Source of the DNA: CAZOWM01 sp964583615
GTDB taxonomy: Bacteria > Spirochaetota > B62-G9 > DRHN01
Reading direction: 5' to 3'
Length of the DNA stretch: 50,379 nucleotides
Assembly (NCBI GenBank): GCA_964583615.1
Contig: CAZOWM010000025.1
Location: forward strand, 1-50,379
The position numbers and the translations under genes are program-made. Positions 33,903-42,751 of the stretch are shown here, piece after piece. A model generated the notes under the pieces. The model was not told where the DNA came from, ran no database searches, and saw only the letters and a program-made list of their open reading frames with translations. Within the stretch, counting starts at the first letter, position 1. Each line of letters opens with the position of its first letter.

Positions 33903-34795
33903 TCATTCAAGCAGCAGTCTGCTGAACAGTATTGAGTCGAGTTTTGTCTTGGATGTATCGGCCCGTGAGGGTACGACGATCGGGCACGTGCCGCCGAGAA
34001 CAACTCCCGCTGCATCACCTCCGTGGATACAGGTGATGGACTTCCAGATGACGTTTCCCGTCTCGATGTTTGGAGCAATAAGAATGTTTGCGTTCCCCGC
34101 CACATTCCCTCCGATCCCCTTTGTTCCGGCACTCTGAGGATCTATCGCATTGTCAAACGCAAAGGGACCGTCGACATCACAGCGCCCGAAATATCCTGTT
34201 TCAGCAAAACGCTTCATCAAAAAAGCATCGAGCGTTGCAGGCATTGCCGGAAGATTGAGTTTTTCGACAGCCGCGAGCATTGCAACGCGTATCTGAGGGA
34301 ACCCGAGCTTGCTCGCAGCATCAACAGCATTGGAAATGATGTGGATTTTTCTGCCGAAATTCGGCAGAATGTTGATGGCAGCATCGGACATGAGAAAAAT
34401 TCTCTTCGTCGACGGAATCTCAAACATTCCCACATGGCTCAGCACTTTCTGGGTTCTTATCTTGAATCTCGGCTCGAAGAGCGCATGGAAAAATGCCCCT
34501 GTACCGACCATCCCTTTCATGATAAAATGTGCCTTTCCCTCACAGACGAGAGAAGCCGCAGCTGCAGTGGAATCTTCATCAGCAGGGAGGATATGCATTC
34601 CCTCAAGCGGGATATTTACGGCTTCAGCGCCCTTTGTCCCACCAGTATTGGATCTATGACACCGCCGCTCATTGCCCTGAAGACGGATTCCAGAGTTGCT
34701 CCATCGTAGGGGTTGACAACAACCATGGGACGGGAACTCAGTGGGTAAGACGAATCGAGCAGAACCTGCATATCAAAGAGATCACTCTTTTCCAT
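33903..34795 (-). pseudogene. Phosphate acetyl/butyryltransferase family gene with a frameshift
   Basis: Two frames together give one phosphotransacylase of about 296 residues, the normal size of Ptb. The N-terminal part (34795 to about 34636) includes ATLESVFRAMSGGVIDPILVG. The rest, in the -1 frame, starts at KGAEAVNIPLEGMHILPADE and continues through GKAHFIMKGMVGTG, RTQKVLSHVGMF, FLMSDAAINILP and GIGGNVAGNANILIAPNIETGN to the end at 33903. The switch falls at CAAAGGG (about 34630-34637) and is not a canonical slippery site in the required phase, so a base loss or sequencing error is most likely. If intact it would move acyl groups between CoA and phosphate. ATG 34795 follows AAGGGAG. Confidence 0.75.
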
Positions 34796-34806
34796 AGCCA
34801 CTCCCT

Positions 34807-35283
34807 TCAGTCCACCCCGCTGACCGCAAGCTTTCCTGAACGCGACATTTCTATTATTCCGACTTTTTTAAAAAGGTTTATCAGGCCATTCACGCGTTTT
34901 TCCTCTGCCGCGAGAGTGAGCACCATGGACACGTCTGAAACGGCTATCACCTGCGCGTTGAAGAGTTCCGCAGTTTGCAATATCTGGGGTATATTCTCAG
35001 GTCTCATCCGTATTTTTATCAGCAGGAGCTCCCGCGCGATGAGCTCACCTTCCTTCAGGTCGTAAAGCTGGATCACTTCTTCGATTTTCTCAAGCTTCCT
35101 CTCGGCCCGTTTCAGCGTCTGTTCCTCAACATCAACAACGATTGTTATCCTCGACTTGTCTTTCTCTTCCACTTCCCCCGCGGCGAGTGAGTAGATATTA
35201 ATCCCCTCTTCAGAAAATGAGCGAGCGACCTTTGCGAGCACACCCGGACGGTTATAGCACAGACAGGACAATGTGTATTTCAT
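34807..35283 (-). CDS. ilvH: Acetolactate synthase small subunit-like ACT protein
   Basis: 158 residues with the IlvH/IlvN layout. The N-terminal ACT domain (YTLSCLCYNRPGVLAKVARS, then NIYSLAAGEVEEKDKSRITIV) is followed by a C-terminal domain beginning ARELLLIKIRMRPENIPQIL and ending IIEMSRSGKLAVSG. In the family it binds valine and controls the large subunit. No ilvB is present in the window, and the gene is instead first of a run leading to ptb-yggT-prfA-prmC-relA, so it may serve a distant enzyme or another partner. An exact TATAAT on the minus strand at 35356-35361 could drive it. Confidence 0.85.
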   Translation of the reverse strand: MKYTLSCLCYNRPGVLAKVARSFSEEGINIYSLAAGEVEEKDKSRITIVVDVEEQTLKRAERKLEKIEEVIQLYDLKEGELIARELLLIKIRMRPENIPQILQTAELFNAQVIAVSDVSMVLTLAAEEKRVNGLINLFKKVGIIEMSRSGKLAVSGVD

Positions 35284-35321
35284 GCTCTCTCCTTATAAAA
35301 ATTGAATGAGGTCGTTAATGA

Positions 35322-35361
35322 CATTGACATCATCTGTGGTAAATTGGTATACTCTATTATA
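35322..35361. promoter_or_regulatory. Divergent promoter region
   Basis: In the gap between ilvH and the plus-strand hypothetical gene, TTGACA (35322-35327) is followed by TATACT (35348-35353) on the plus strand, with a spacer of about 18-20 bp that is longer than ideal. On the minus strand there is an exact TATAAT (35356-35361) with no good -35. The two would overlap. Confidence 0.35.
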
Positions 35362-35403
35362 TCCGCAAATAATTTCTTTACCAGCGTTTTACCGGAGGAA
35401 TAG

Positions 35404-35871
35404 ATGTTTGGTTCGAGAACTACTGAACAGGATGCACGTGAGTTTTGGAATCAAAAAGAGAAAGAAAAAGGGGGATCGGTAGGGTTCTACACATTTGCAA
35501 CTTTTCTTGGAAGATCGAACGATAAAACAGTAAGCCTCGGAGGTCTTATTTATACCATAGACGACACCGTCTATTTCGAGGATTTTGAAAAAGACAGCTG
35601 GCTCGCGAAGGTGTTTGCCCGGAAAAACACGTACGAGAAAACTGAATTCAGCTTTCCGGTCAAGGATATCGCGGAGGTAAAGATTATATCCAAAAACAAC
35701 GCCTACAGCTGCGCTTCAAGTTATCTCGAAGATACGAACACAAAACCCTTTTCCAAAATTATGTCTATCCTCTTCCAGTCCGCCGTCCAGATTCGCCTCA
35801 AAAGGGGAGGTTCCCTCTTTTTCGACATCATGAGAAGCAAAGACTTCATCAATGCGCTGAAAAGAAAATGA
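35404..35871 (+). CDS. Conserved hypothetical protein
   Basis: 155 residues, soluble, no signal peptide. It starts MFGSRTTEQDAREFWNQKEK, and its middle (FYTFATFLGRSNDKTVSLGG, LIYTIDDTVYFEDFEKDSWL) looks like a beta-rich domain that may bind phosphoinositide-like or other ligands in the manner of PH-like folds; this is only a guess from strand pattern. I recall similar short proteins in treponemes but know no function. Excellent ribosome site (GGAGGA, four bases from the ATG). It is followed after seven bases by the SDR gene, so the two are probably one operon. Confidence 0.7.
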   Translation: MFGSRTTEQDAREFWNQKEKEKGGSVGFYTFATFLGRSNDKTVSLGGLIYTIDDTVYFEDFEKDSWLAKVFARKNTYEKTEFSFPVKDIAEVKIISKNNAYSCASSYLEDTNTKPFSKIMSILFQSAVQIRLKRGGSLFFDIMRSKDFINALKRK

Positions 35872-35878
35872 AAGGTAG

Positions 35879-36622
35879 ATGAAGACAAAAAAGAAACGTG
35901 TTGCCCTTGTTACGGGAGGGACGAGAGGGATCGGAAGAGCGATTGCACTCAGACTTGCCGAAGGGGGCGTGGATGTCGGTATTGTGGGGATTCGAAGCGA
36001 CGGAGCTGAGGTGGTCCGCCGAATCGAGGCGATCGGCCAGCGGGCCCATGCGGTAAATGCGGATGTGTCTTCACCGCAAATGGTTCAGAGCATGGTGTCT
36101 TCTGTTGAGAATGCTCTCGGGAGTATCGACATACTCGTGAACAACGCTGCGATCGCCGATTACCGCTACTCATCCGCATGGGAGCTCGAGGAAACGTCCT
36201 GGGAGCGAATGATCGAGGTTAACCTGAAGGGGGTGTACCTCTGCTGTATCGCGGTCCTTCCACCCATGCTGCGGAAAGGATGGGGCCGAATCATCAATAT
36301 CTCTTCCACATCGGGTATCTCCGGGGGAACCTCCGGTATCCACTACGCGGCATCCAAGGGCGGAGTTATCGCACTGAGTAAGGCGCTCGCACGTGAGGTT
36401 GCCCCTTACGGGATAACGGTGAACGTAGTAGCTCCGAGTAAAATAGACACAGATTTGTTCAGACAGTACGCCCCCGGGAAAAAAAGAACGGACACCATTA
36501 AGAAAATTCCCGTGGGCAGGCTCGGAAAACCCGAGGATATCGCGGAGGCGGTCTCCTACTTCGCAGGTGAAGATTCCGGGTACACAACGGGCCAGGTGCT
36601 CGTCGTATCCGGCGGATATTGA
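35879..36622 (+). CDS. SDR-family oxidoreductase (3-oxoacyl-ACP reductase-like)
   Basis: 247 residues. Rossmann motif VTGGTRGIGRAIALRLAEGG, DILVNNAAIADYRY, catalytic IINISSTSGIS with YAASKGGVIALSKALA (Tyr and Lys), and the end TGQVLVVSGGY. All catalytic residues are present. It most resembles FabG-type reductases, but such enzymes act on many 3-keto substrates, and no other fatty-acid gene is near. The unusual Asn-Asn-Ala-Ala in place of Asn-Asn-Ala-Gly is a mild variation. It is probably cotranscribed with the preceding hypothetical gene. Confidence 0.8.
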   Translation: MKTKKKRVALVTGGTRGIGRAIALRLAEGGVDVGIVGIRSDGAEVVRRIEAIGQRAHAVNADVSSPQMVQSMVSSVENALGSIDILVNNAAIADYRYSSAWELEETSWERMIEVNLKGVYLCCIAVLPPMLRKGWGRIINISSTSGISGGTSGIHYAASKGGVIALSKALAREVAPYGITVNVVAPSKIDTDLFRQYAPGKKRTDTIKKIPVGRLGKPEDIAEAVSYFAGEDSGYTTGQVLVVSGGY

Positions 36623-36654
36623 CACGGATAGAGGAAAAACTTCCCGCAGGCTTT

Positions 36655-36683
36655 TTGCATTTTTCCAATTCTTACGTTAATAA
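36655..36683 (+). promoter_or_regulatory. Possible promoter for the aminotransferase gene
   Basis: TTGCAT (36655-36660), 17-bp spacer, TAATAA (36678-36683), about 110 bp upstream of the ATG at 36793. Moderate match to a sigma-70 promoter in an AT-rich gap. Confidence 0.35.
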
Positions 36684-36792
36684 AATGCAACCTCCATTCG
36701 CTCTTCGAAAAGTATTATAAATGAAAATCTGAAATTTTATTATATTGTTCTGGATTGAGATCCGAACGAGAGAAAAGGAGACCATAACCGCA

Positions 36793-37953
36793 ATGAATGC
36801 ATTGTGTTCTGAAAGGGTACGGCAGATTAAAAAATCAGCGATACATGAAATGACCGAATTATCAAAGGAGATCGATGATGTGGCATTCCTGTCCTGGGCG
36901 AAACCAACGTCCGGCACACCAAAACACATCAATGCTGCGGCGATCGAGGCCATTAAAAACGGCCTCACAGGTGGATACTCTCCAAGCGAAGGGCTCGAGG
37001 AGCTTCGCAGGCAAATCGCCATCAAATTAAAGAGGGACAATCACCTTGATGCTTTCAGTTCTCAGATATTGGTCACTGTCGGGGCTATTGAGGCGCTGGC
37101 AGTGGCCGTACTGGCTGTCATTGATAACGGAGACGAGGTGATCATGCCGTCACCGACGTATTCAACTCATATCCGGCAGGTACAGATCGCATCAGGAATT
37201 CCCATCCTGGTTCCGTTGATTGAGGAGGCTGGTTTTTCATTGGACATCAACGCGATAAAACAGGCTGTCGGTCCAAAAACGAAAGCCATCATGTTCTGCA
37301 GCCCGAGTAATCCAACCGGTACGGTCTTTTCCGAAAATGAGCTGCGCCAGCTGGCGGGCATCGCGCTGGAAAACAACCTCATCATCATTACTGACGAAGC
37401 GTATGAATATTTTGTTTATGATGATCATACGCACTTCAGCATTGCTTCGATACCCGAAATGGCAAAAAATGTGATCAGCTGCTATACTTTTACCAAAACA
37501 TACGCCATGACGGGGTGGAGAATTGGCTATTTGCATGCCCATGAGGAGTGGATTCCTCAAATAAAAAAAGCTCATATCCCTTTTGCCATCTGTGCGCCTG
37601 TTGTATCCCAATACGCGGCACTTGCAGCCCTGACAGGTCCGCAGGAGTGCGTGGGCGACTATAAAAACCATTATCGCAGTACCCGAAACCTTATGTGCGA
37701 ACGCCTGGATACACTGAAAGAATATTTTTCTTATCAAAAGCCCGGCGGCTCATATTTGATGTTTCCAAGAATACTGGTTGAGGAGGGAAAGGATTCAACA
37801 GCCTTTTGCAAGCGGCTCCTGAAGGAGGCAAAAGTATCGACAACACCAGGAATCGCATTCGGCCCTACCGGTGAAAATCACATGAGATTGTCCTTCTGTG
37901 TTCCCGAGGATGTGATAAATAAGGCGTTTGATAGAATTGAGCGTTTTTTCTGA
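36793..37953 (+). CDS. Class I/II pyridoxal-phosphate aminotransferase
   Basis: 386 residues from ATG 36793 (AAGGAG upstream; the earlier frame to 36745 is unsupported). Fold type I: GGYSPSEGLEELRRQIAIKL, the aromatic/Gly region TVGAIEALAVAVLAV, SPSNPTGTVFSENEL, ITDEAYEYFVYDD with the Asp that holds the pyridine ring, and TFTKTYAMTGWRIGY with the PLP Lys near residue 234. The closest known type is aspartate/aromatic aminotransferase. It is followed by a PLP decarboxylase, so the pair may take one amino acid by two routes. Lower GC than the flanking SDR and decarboxylase. Substrate not determined. Confidence 0.85.
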   Translation: MNALCSERVRQIKKSAIHEMTELSKEIDDVAFLSWAKPTSGTPKHINAAAIEAIKNGLTGGYSPSEGLEELRRQIAIKLKRDNHLDAFSSQILVTVGAIEALAVAVLAVIDNGDEVIMPSPTYSTHIRQVQIASGIPILVPLIEEAGFSLDINAIKQAVGPKTKAIMFCSPSNPTGTVFSENELRQLAGIALENNLIIITDEAYEYFVYDDHTHFSIASIPEMAKNVISCYTFTKTYAMTGWRIGYLHAHEEWIPQIKKAHIPFAICAPVVSQYAALAALTGPQECVGDYKNHYRSTRNLMCERLDTLKEYFSYQKPGGSYLMFPRILVEEGKDSTAFCKRLLKEAKVSTTPGIAFGPTGENHMRLSFCVPEDVINKAFDRIERFF

Positions 37954-38091
37954 CCAAGGAAAAAAAATTCAAAGACCGGAACCTTTCAAGGATCTTTTAT
38001 AATAACGCGTCTAAAAAAGAATCCTGTTCGTGCACGCGTGCCTTTATCCGATCAGGGGATGGCGGCATTTTTGCAAAAAAAGGATAGTGCA

Positions 38092-39432
38092 ATGACATTC
38101 GAAAGAGACACCATCAAAATACTCGAAAAAGCGCTTTCAAAACTAGAAGAGGGGTTTGAAGCATTCCCCGACGGAGAGCACCGGTATGACATTGAAAAAA
38201 TTGAAAAAGTGATGTTGCATGTTGCAGAACGCATGCAGGACAATTATCCCTACTTTCACCCCTGCTACGCCGGGCAGATGCTAAAAAGCCCGCACCCGAT
38301 CGCTCGGGTTGCGTACATGCTCTCCCTCTATATCAATCCAAACAATCATGCCCTTGACGGAGGACGCGCAAGCTCGCACCTCGAGAAGGAGGCAGTTGCC
38401 GAGATTGCACAGATGTTCGGCTGGAAACGGTTTCTTGGGCACCTCACAGGCGGGGGAACAATGGCGAATATGGAAGCTTTGTGGATATCAGGAAAGCTCA
38501 GCCCAGGAAAGAAAATCCTTGCCTCCGAGCAGGCGCATTACACGCACGCGCGCATTTCGGAGGTGCTCGGGCTGCCTTTTCAGGCGGTTTCCTGCGACAA
38601 GCGCGCCCGGCTCGATGTCGGGTCGCTCGAAAAAGCACTCGAAAGCGGCGATGTGGGCACTGTTGTCGCCACGATCGGCACAACAGGAACCGGGTCGGTT
38701 GACCCTCTTCAGGAAATCCTCGAGCTGAAATCACGCTACGGATTCCGTGTGCATGCGGATTCAGCATATGGAGGATACTTCACGCTCACGGACACGCTTG
38801 ACCCTGACACACAAAGGGCCTACGAAGGCCTCGTCAACACAGACTCCATCTGTGTTGATCCTCACAAGCATGGGCTGCAGCCCTACGGATGCGGCTGTGT
38901 GCTCTTCCGTGATCCAGATGTGGGAAAATACTACTCCCACGACTCCCCCTACACCTATTTTACCTCCTCCGAGCTTCACCTCGGAGAAATCAGCCTGGAG
39001 TGTTCCAGGCCCGGCGCGTCCGCTGTTGCCCTCTGGGCAACCCAGAAACTGCTTCCACTGGTGCACGGCGGGGAATTCGCGCAGGGGCTGTCCAAAAGCT
39101 GCAGGGCTGCCCGCTCTTTATACAAGAAAATTGATTCGGACGAGCGATTCAGGACCCTTTTTCCTCCGGAGCTTGACATACTCGTATGGGCGCCAAACGG
39201 GAAAACCGCCAGCCAGATTTCACAGCGCTCAGAAAAACTGTTTCGCGCCGCGGCAGAACAAAACATACACATCGCAACCTTTCAGTATCCTTCAGCGCTC
39301 ATTCGAACACAGTGGAGTGACGTGACCTTTGACCGACCAGCTGTCACATGCCTGCGCTCGTGCCTGATGAAACCGGAGCACGAAAAGTGGGTTGAGAAAA
39401 TCTGGAACACACTCCAAACGGCGGCACAATGA
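38092..39432 (+). CDS. Group II pyridoxal-dependent amino acid decarboxylase
   Basis: 446 residues from ATG 38092, preceded by AAAGGA; a longer frame starts at 38038 but has no ribosome site. PLP decarboxylase: LGHLTGGGTMANMEALW, the ring-stacking His of SEQAHYTHARI, the HADSAYGGYFTL Asp that pairs with the pyridine nitrogen (Asp-Ser rather than Asp-Ala), and the PLP Lys in VDPHKHGLQPYGCGCVLFRD near residue 260. The family acts on glutamate, tyrosine, histidine, tryptophan and others. I cannot tell which here. It could give an amine that another system uses or exports, but no transporter is adjacent. Confidence 0.85.
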   Translation: MTFERDTIKILEKALSKLEEGFEAFPDGEHRYDIEKIEKVMLHVAERMQDNYPYFHPCYAGQMLKSPHPIARVAYMLSLYINPNNHALDGGRASSHLEKEAVAEIAQMFGWKRFLGHLTGGGTMANMEALWISGKLSPGKKILASEQAHYTHARISEVLGLPFQAVSCDKRARLDVGSLEKALESGDVGTVVATIGTTGTGSVDPLQEILELKSRYGFRVHADSAYGGYFTLTDTLDPDTQRAYEGLVNTDSICVDPHKHGLQPYGCGCVLFRDPDVGKYYSHDSPYTYFTSSELHLGEISLECSRPGASAVALWATQKLLPLVHGGEFAQGLSKSCRAARSLYKKIDSDERFRTLFPPELDILVWAPNGKTASQISQRSEKLFRAAAEQNIHIATFQYPSALIRTQWSDVTFDRPAVTCLRSCLMKPEHEKWVEKIWNTLQTAAQ

Positions 39433-39456
39433 TCAGAAATCGTGCGTGGAAACACC

Positions 39457-40311
39457 TCACCCTTTCAGGGCTCCGAGGGAAATACCTCCGACGAGATAGC
39501 GCTGCATAAAAATCGCGAATGCAAGGCTTGGAAGCATGATGAGAATCGATGCAACCGCAGCCTCACCAAACAGCGTACCGCGAACACCTGTCGGCAAAAA
39601 CAGCTGCACTGCAACGGAAACCGGACGCGCCCGCGTCCCCGAAAGTATGAGGGCGAAAAAGAACTCATTTATCGTGTAAATAAACGTGAACAGCGCAGTA
39701 CTCAGTATGCCGGGAAGGATCTGGGGGATCCCCACTCTGATAAAAGCGCCGAAATGTGAGCATCCGTCAACGATCGCCGCTTCTTCTATCTCGACCGCAA
39801 GGCTCTCAATATACCCCCTGATCATCCAGACGGAGAGCGGTAAATTAAATGCAATGTTCATGAATATCAGTGTTTCCAGCCGATCGAGCAGACGTATACT
39901 GCTGAACAGTATATATATTGGAAGCACGATTGCGACCGGGGGCATCATCCGCTGGGAGAGAATAAAAAAGGCCAGATTCTCTCGCACTTTGCTGCTCGCC
40001 TTTCCGCGCGTAAGCCCGTAGGCAGCCATTGTTGCTACAATAATCACCACAAAAACTGTGCTTATTGCAATCACAAGGCTGTTTTTATAATAACGAAAAA
40101 ATTCGCTCTGAATCAGCACCTTGTGCCAGTGTTCGGTTGTGGGTCTGAAAATAAACATCGGGGGGATTGCAAACAGGTCTTTTTGACTCTTGATGCTCGT
40201 AAGCATGATCCACACCAGAGGAAACAGCGCAAACACCAACAAAACAAGAAGAATTACAACGAATATGACCCTGTAGTACACCCTCTTTTCGATTCTTTGT
40301 TCCACGTGCAC
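39457..40311 (-). CDS. Carbohydrate ABC transporter permease (MalG/CUT1 type)
   Basis: 284 residues and six membrane helices. The cytoplasmic ATPase-contact loop (EAA motif) reads EEAAIVDGCSHFGAFIRVGI with conserved Gly, followed by PQILPG. The start block (ALFPLVWIMLTSIKSQKDLF) and the P-rich stretch PPMFIFRPTTEHW are usual for MalG-type permeases. It is last of three genes: binding protein, MalF-type permease, MalG-type permease. It ends only 25 bp from the decarboxylase stop in convergent orientation. Confidence 0.93.
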   Translation of the reverse strand: MHVEQRIEKRVYYRVIFVVILLVLLVFALFPLVWIMLTSIKSQKDLFAIPPMFIFRPTTEHWHKVLIQSEFFRYYKNSLVIAISTVFVVIIVATMAAYGLTRGKASSKVRENLAFFILSQRMMPPVAIVLPIYILFSSIRLLDRLETLIFMNIAFNLPLSVWMIRGYIESLAVEIEEAAIVDGCSHFGAFIRVGIPQILPGILSTALFTFIYTINEFFFALILSGTRARPVSVAVQLFLPTGVRGTLFGEAAVASILIMLPSLAFAIFMQRYLVGGISLGALKG

Positions 40312-40336
40312 ATCTCCTTTACAGGCTTATCTTATT

Positions 40337-41260
40337 CTAGACACGCTGCAGACGTCTGATCAGGAACGTGGTAATCAATATGAGAAGTATGAGAAAGAGA
40401 TAACTCATTGCAGCTGCATAACTCAAGTTCATGAACGGCAAACCGGTCCGGTAAATATGAAGACTCAAAACCTCAGTCGTATTCCCCGGCCCCCCATTCG
40501 TCATTACGAATATTTTGTCGAAAACCCTGAATGTGTCGATCAATCGGATCAGTACCGCAACCGTGATGAGCGGCATGATCAAGGGAATCTTGATATAGCG
40601 AAGTATCTGTAGATTCGTCGCACCGTCCACCTTGGCAGATTCGACAACCTCAGAGGAGAGGTTCAGCATCGCACCCAGGAGCACGAGTGTAAAAAAGGGA
40701 GTCCACTGCCACACATCTGCAATAATAACGGCAAACCGTGCAGTCCATTTATTCTGCAGCCAGATCGGTCCTTCGATTCCCAACAGTGAGAGCAATCCGT
40801 TTATAACACTGAAATCAGGCTGAAACATGAGAAGCCAGATAATTCCCACAACAACAGGGGTCACCATCATCGGGAGAATGAGCAGAACCGTAACCACCTG
40901 TTTTCCAAAAAATTGACGCTGAAGAATGAGAGCCGTGATAAAACCGAGTACCAGTTCGAGCGTCGTAGCGCCTATGGAAAAGATCAAACTGAACATAAGG
41001 CTCTGCTGGAATGACTGGTTTGTAATTGCAAGCCAGTAATTTTTTAAACCGATGAATCTCTGACCGGGCATACCAAGCATGAAATCGGTGAGGCTCTTTG
41101 AAAAAGAGTATACGAGAGGGTAAATAATCAGTGAAACCAGTATGACCATTGCAGGCATGATAAACAGATAAGGTTTTACGGAAACAAAGATATTCTTTCT
41201 TTTCCCCTGGACCCTCTTTTCAGATTGTGTATTTCCCCGTATTTTCATATCGTCACGCAT
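40337..41260 (-). CDS. Carbohydrate ABC transporter permease (MalF/CUT1 type)
   Basis: 307 residues with six helices. N-terminal YLFIMPAMVILVSLIIYPLV is characteristic. The EAA loop reads VESAKVDGATNLQILRYIKI followed by PLIMP. ATG 41260 has GGAG eight bases upstream. Together with the MalG-type gene 25 bp downstream it forms the membrane channel of a CUT1 importer. No ATP-binding gene is in the locus, so a shared MsmX/MalK-type ATPase elsewhere is probably used. Confidence 0.93.
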   Translation of the reverse strand: MRDDMKIRGNTQSEKRVQGKRKNIFVSVKPYLFIMPAMVILVSLIIYPLVYSFSKSLTDFMLGMPGQRFIGLKNYWLAITNQSFQQSLMFSLIFSIGATTLELVLGFITALILQRQFFGKQVVTVLLILPMMVTPVVVGIIWLLMFQPDFSVINGLLSLLGIEGPIWLQNKWTARFAVIIADVWQWTPFFTLVLLGAMLNLSSEVVESAKVDGATNLQILRYIKIPLIMPLITVAVLIRLIDTFRVFDKIFVMTNGGPGNTTEVLSLHIYRTGLPFMNLSYAAAMSYLFLILLILITTFLIRRLQRV

Positions 41261-41372
41261 GGTGCCCGCTCCAGCTTACACAGTGTGCCAGACAGACTGC
41301 ATAAAATCCCGAAGCTAGGCAGAAAGTGCTTCTGCCTAGCTTCCCTGTATTTCTAATACTTCTCAATGATCC

Positions 41373-42698
41373 TCACGGTTTCCAGAGATCGTAGCGGAGA
41401 AGAATAACCTTGTACTGCTCCTGGAGCCAGTTGAGTGCTGCTTCTGGGGTCTTCATGCCTGTCATAACCTGGTTGACCGCCTGGCCGAGGAGCTGAAGCA
41501 TCTGCCAATTGGGTGTAATCTTAGGAAACCCGAATGGATTTCCCTCGAGAACATTATAAAATCCCTGATATGACGGGTATTTCTTGAACTCCGGATCTGT
41601 CAGGATCGATATCCGGCAGCTCGGTTTCAGAGGCACCAGCCTTCTTTCCATCTCAGGCGACACTATCCATTTGAGGAATTCCCAAGCAGCCTCAGGATTT
41701 TCCGAATCTGCAGAAATTTGTACTGACCAACCTCCATTGGTTGCCCGGCCTCCAGGCATAGGAGCGACGCCCCACTTTCCGATGATATCAGACTGCTTCG
41801 GGTCGGAAAAAAAGCCGTCACCTGAATCCCAGAAGGGGAGCATTGCAGCCCTGCCCTGCTGAAATGCAACATGTCCCTCATCGAACCCATAACCGGGTGA
41901 GCCCTCAACGGAGTAGTTCTGCAATTTTACGAGCATTTGCATGGCTTTGAGTGCTTCAGGAGAGTTGATGGTGGGCGCAAATGTGTCGTGGTCATAGAAA
42001 TCGCCGCCATACGCCCCGAGGAAGTTGATAAATGTTGCAGCACCCTGGATGTCCGCCCTTCCCATGTACACAAACCCTCTCATAGCGGGTGCATACTTGG
42101 CGTCGACATCCCTGGCAATCTTGAGCACATCCTCCCATGTTGTCGGAACCTTGTAGCCTTCCTTCTGGAAAATATCCTTCCGATAGTAGAAGGTCATTGA
42201 ACCCACATGGGTGGGCACTCCGAAATAACGCCCCTTGTATTTCATATGAGAGTCCTGCAGGCTGGGGTGGATGTCGTCGAGCTCCATTTCATCTTCATCA
42301 CGCATCACCCACTCTGTAATGTCCAGCATGTACCCGCGCTCGTCAAAAAGCGCCATATCCGGAAAGTGAAACTGGTACACATCATACTCTCCGGTATGGG
42401 CGGCAGATGCGGTGAGCACTTTGTTAAACAGATCCTCAAAACCATACGTATCAATTGTCACCTCGATCCCCGTCATTTGCTTGAACTCGGGTAAAAGATC
42501 CCTGAATGCCCATTCCCGCTCTTCGTCGATCATAGCGACTCTTAGATGGACACCTGCAAAGGATTCGGGTTTTGGTTTTGCAGCGGCTTTTGGTGCCACG
42601 CTTTCTTCGGCTTTTTCTCCTTCAGCGAAAAGCGCACATGCACTCATCATAAAAAACAAAGTGAGACAAAAGATCCCAACTACCTTCAACTTCTTCAT
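41373..42698 (-). CDS. Carbohydrate ABC transporter substrate-binding protein (CUT1, family 1)
   Basis: 441 residues from ATG 42698 (AAGGAGGAAG). The signal sequence MKKLKVVGIFCLTLFFMMSA precedes a Cys: MSAC could be a permissive spirochaetal lipobox, or cleavage may follow ALFA. The linker is Ala/Glu/Pro-rich. Core motifs: HLRVAMIDEEREWAFRDLLP, GVAPMPGGRATNGGWSVQIS and NPEAAWEFLKWIVSPEMERR are typical of extracellular sugar receptors. The ligand is unknown; the downstream and divergent sugar genes suggest a monosaccharide, polyol or short oligosaccharide. It has its own strong promoter. Confidence 0.93.
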   Translation of the reverse strand: MKKLKVVGIFCLTLFFMMSACALFAEGEKAEESVAPKAAAKPKPESFAGVHLRVAMIDEEREWAFRDLLPEFKQMTGIEVTIDTYGFEDLFNKVLTASAAHTGEYDVYQFHFPDMALFDERGYMLDITEWVMRDEDEMELDDIHPSLQDSHMKYKGRYFGVPTHVGSMTFYYRKDIFQKEGYKVPTTWEDVLKIARDVDAKYAPAMRGFVYMGRADIQGAATFINFLGAYGGDFYDHDTFAPTINSPEALKAMQMLVKLQNYSVEGSPGYGFDEGHVAFQQGRAAMLPFWDSGDGFFSDPKQSDIIGKWGVAPMPGGRATNGGWSVQISADSENPEAAWEFLKWIVSPEMERRLVPLKPSCRISILTDPEFKKYPSYQGFYNVLEGNPFGFPKITPNWQMLQLLGQAVNQVMTGMKTPEAALNWLQEQYKVILLRYDLWKP

Positions 42699-42751
42699 TT
42701 CTTCCTCCTTAATTTTGTGAGATTTCAAAAGGTATATGAACAGTGCATCAC

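Noticed and set aside
34616..34650. Programmed -1 frameshifting in the phosphotransacylase
   Set aside because: The CAAAGGG run is not in the codon phase required for a slippery heptamer and no stimulatory stem follows; mutation or sequencing error is simpler.
36622..36680. Intrinsic terminator after the SDR gene
   Set aside because: Only a weak GGAAAAA/TTTTTCC pairing with no clean GC stem was seen; not sufficient.
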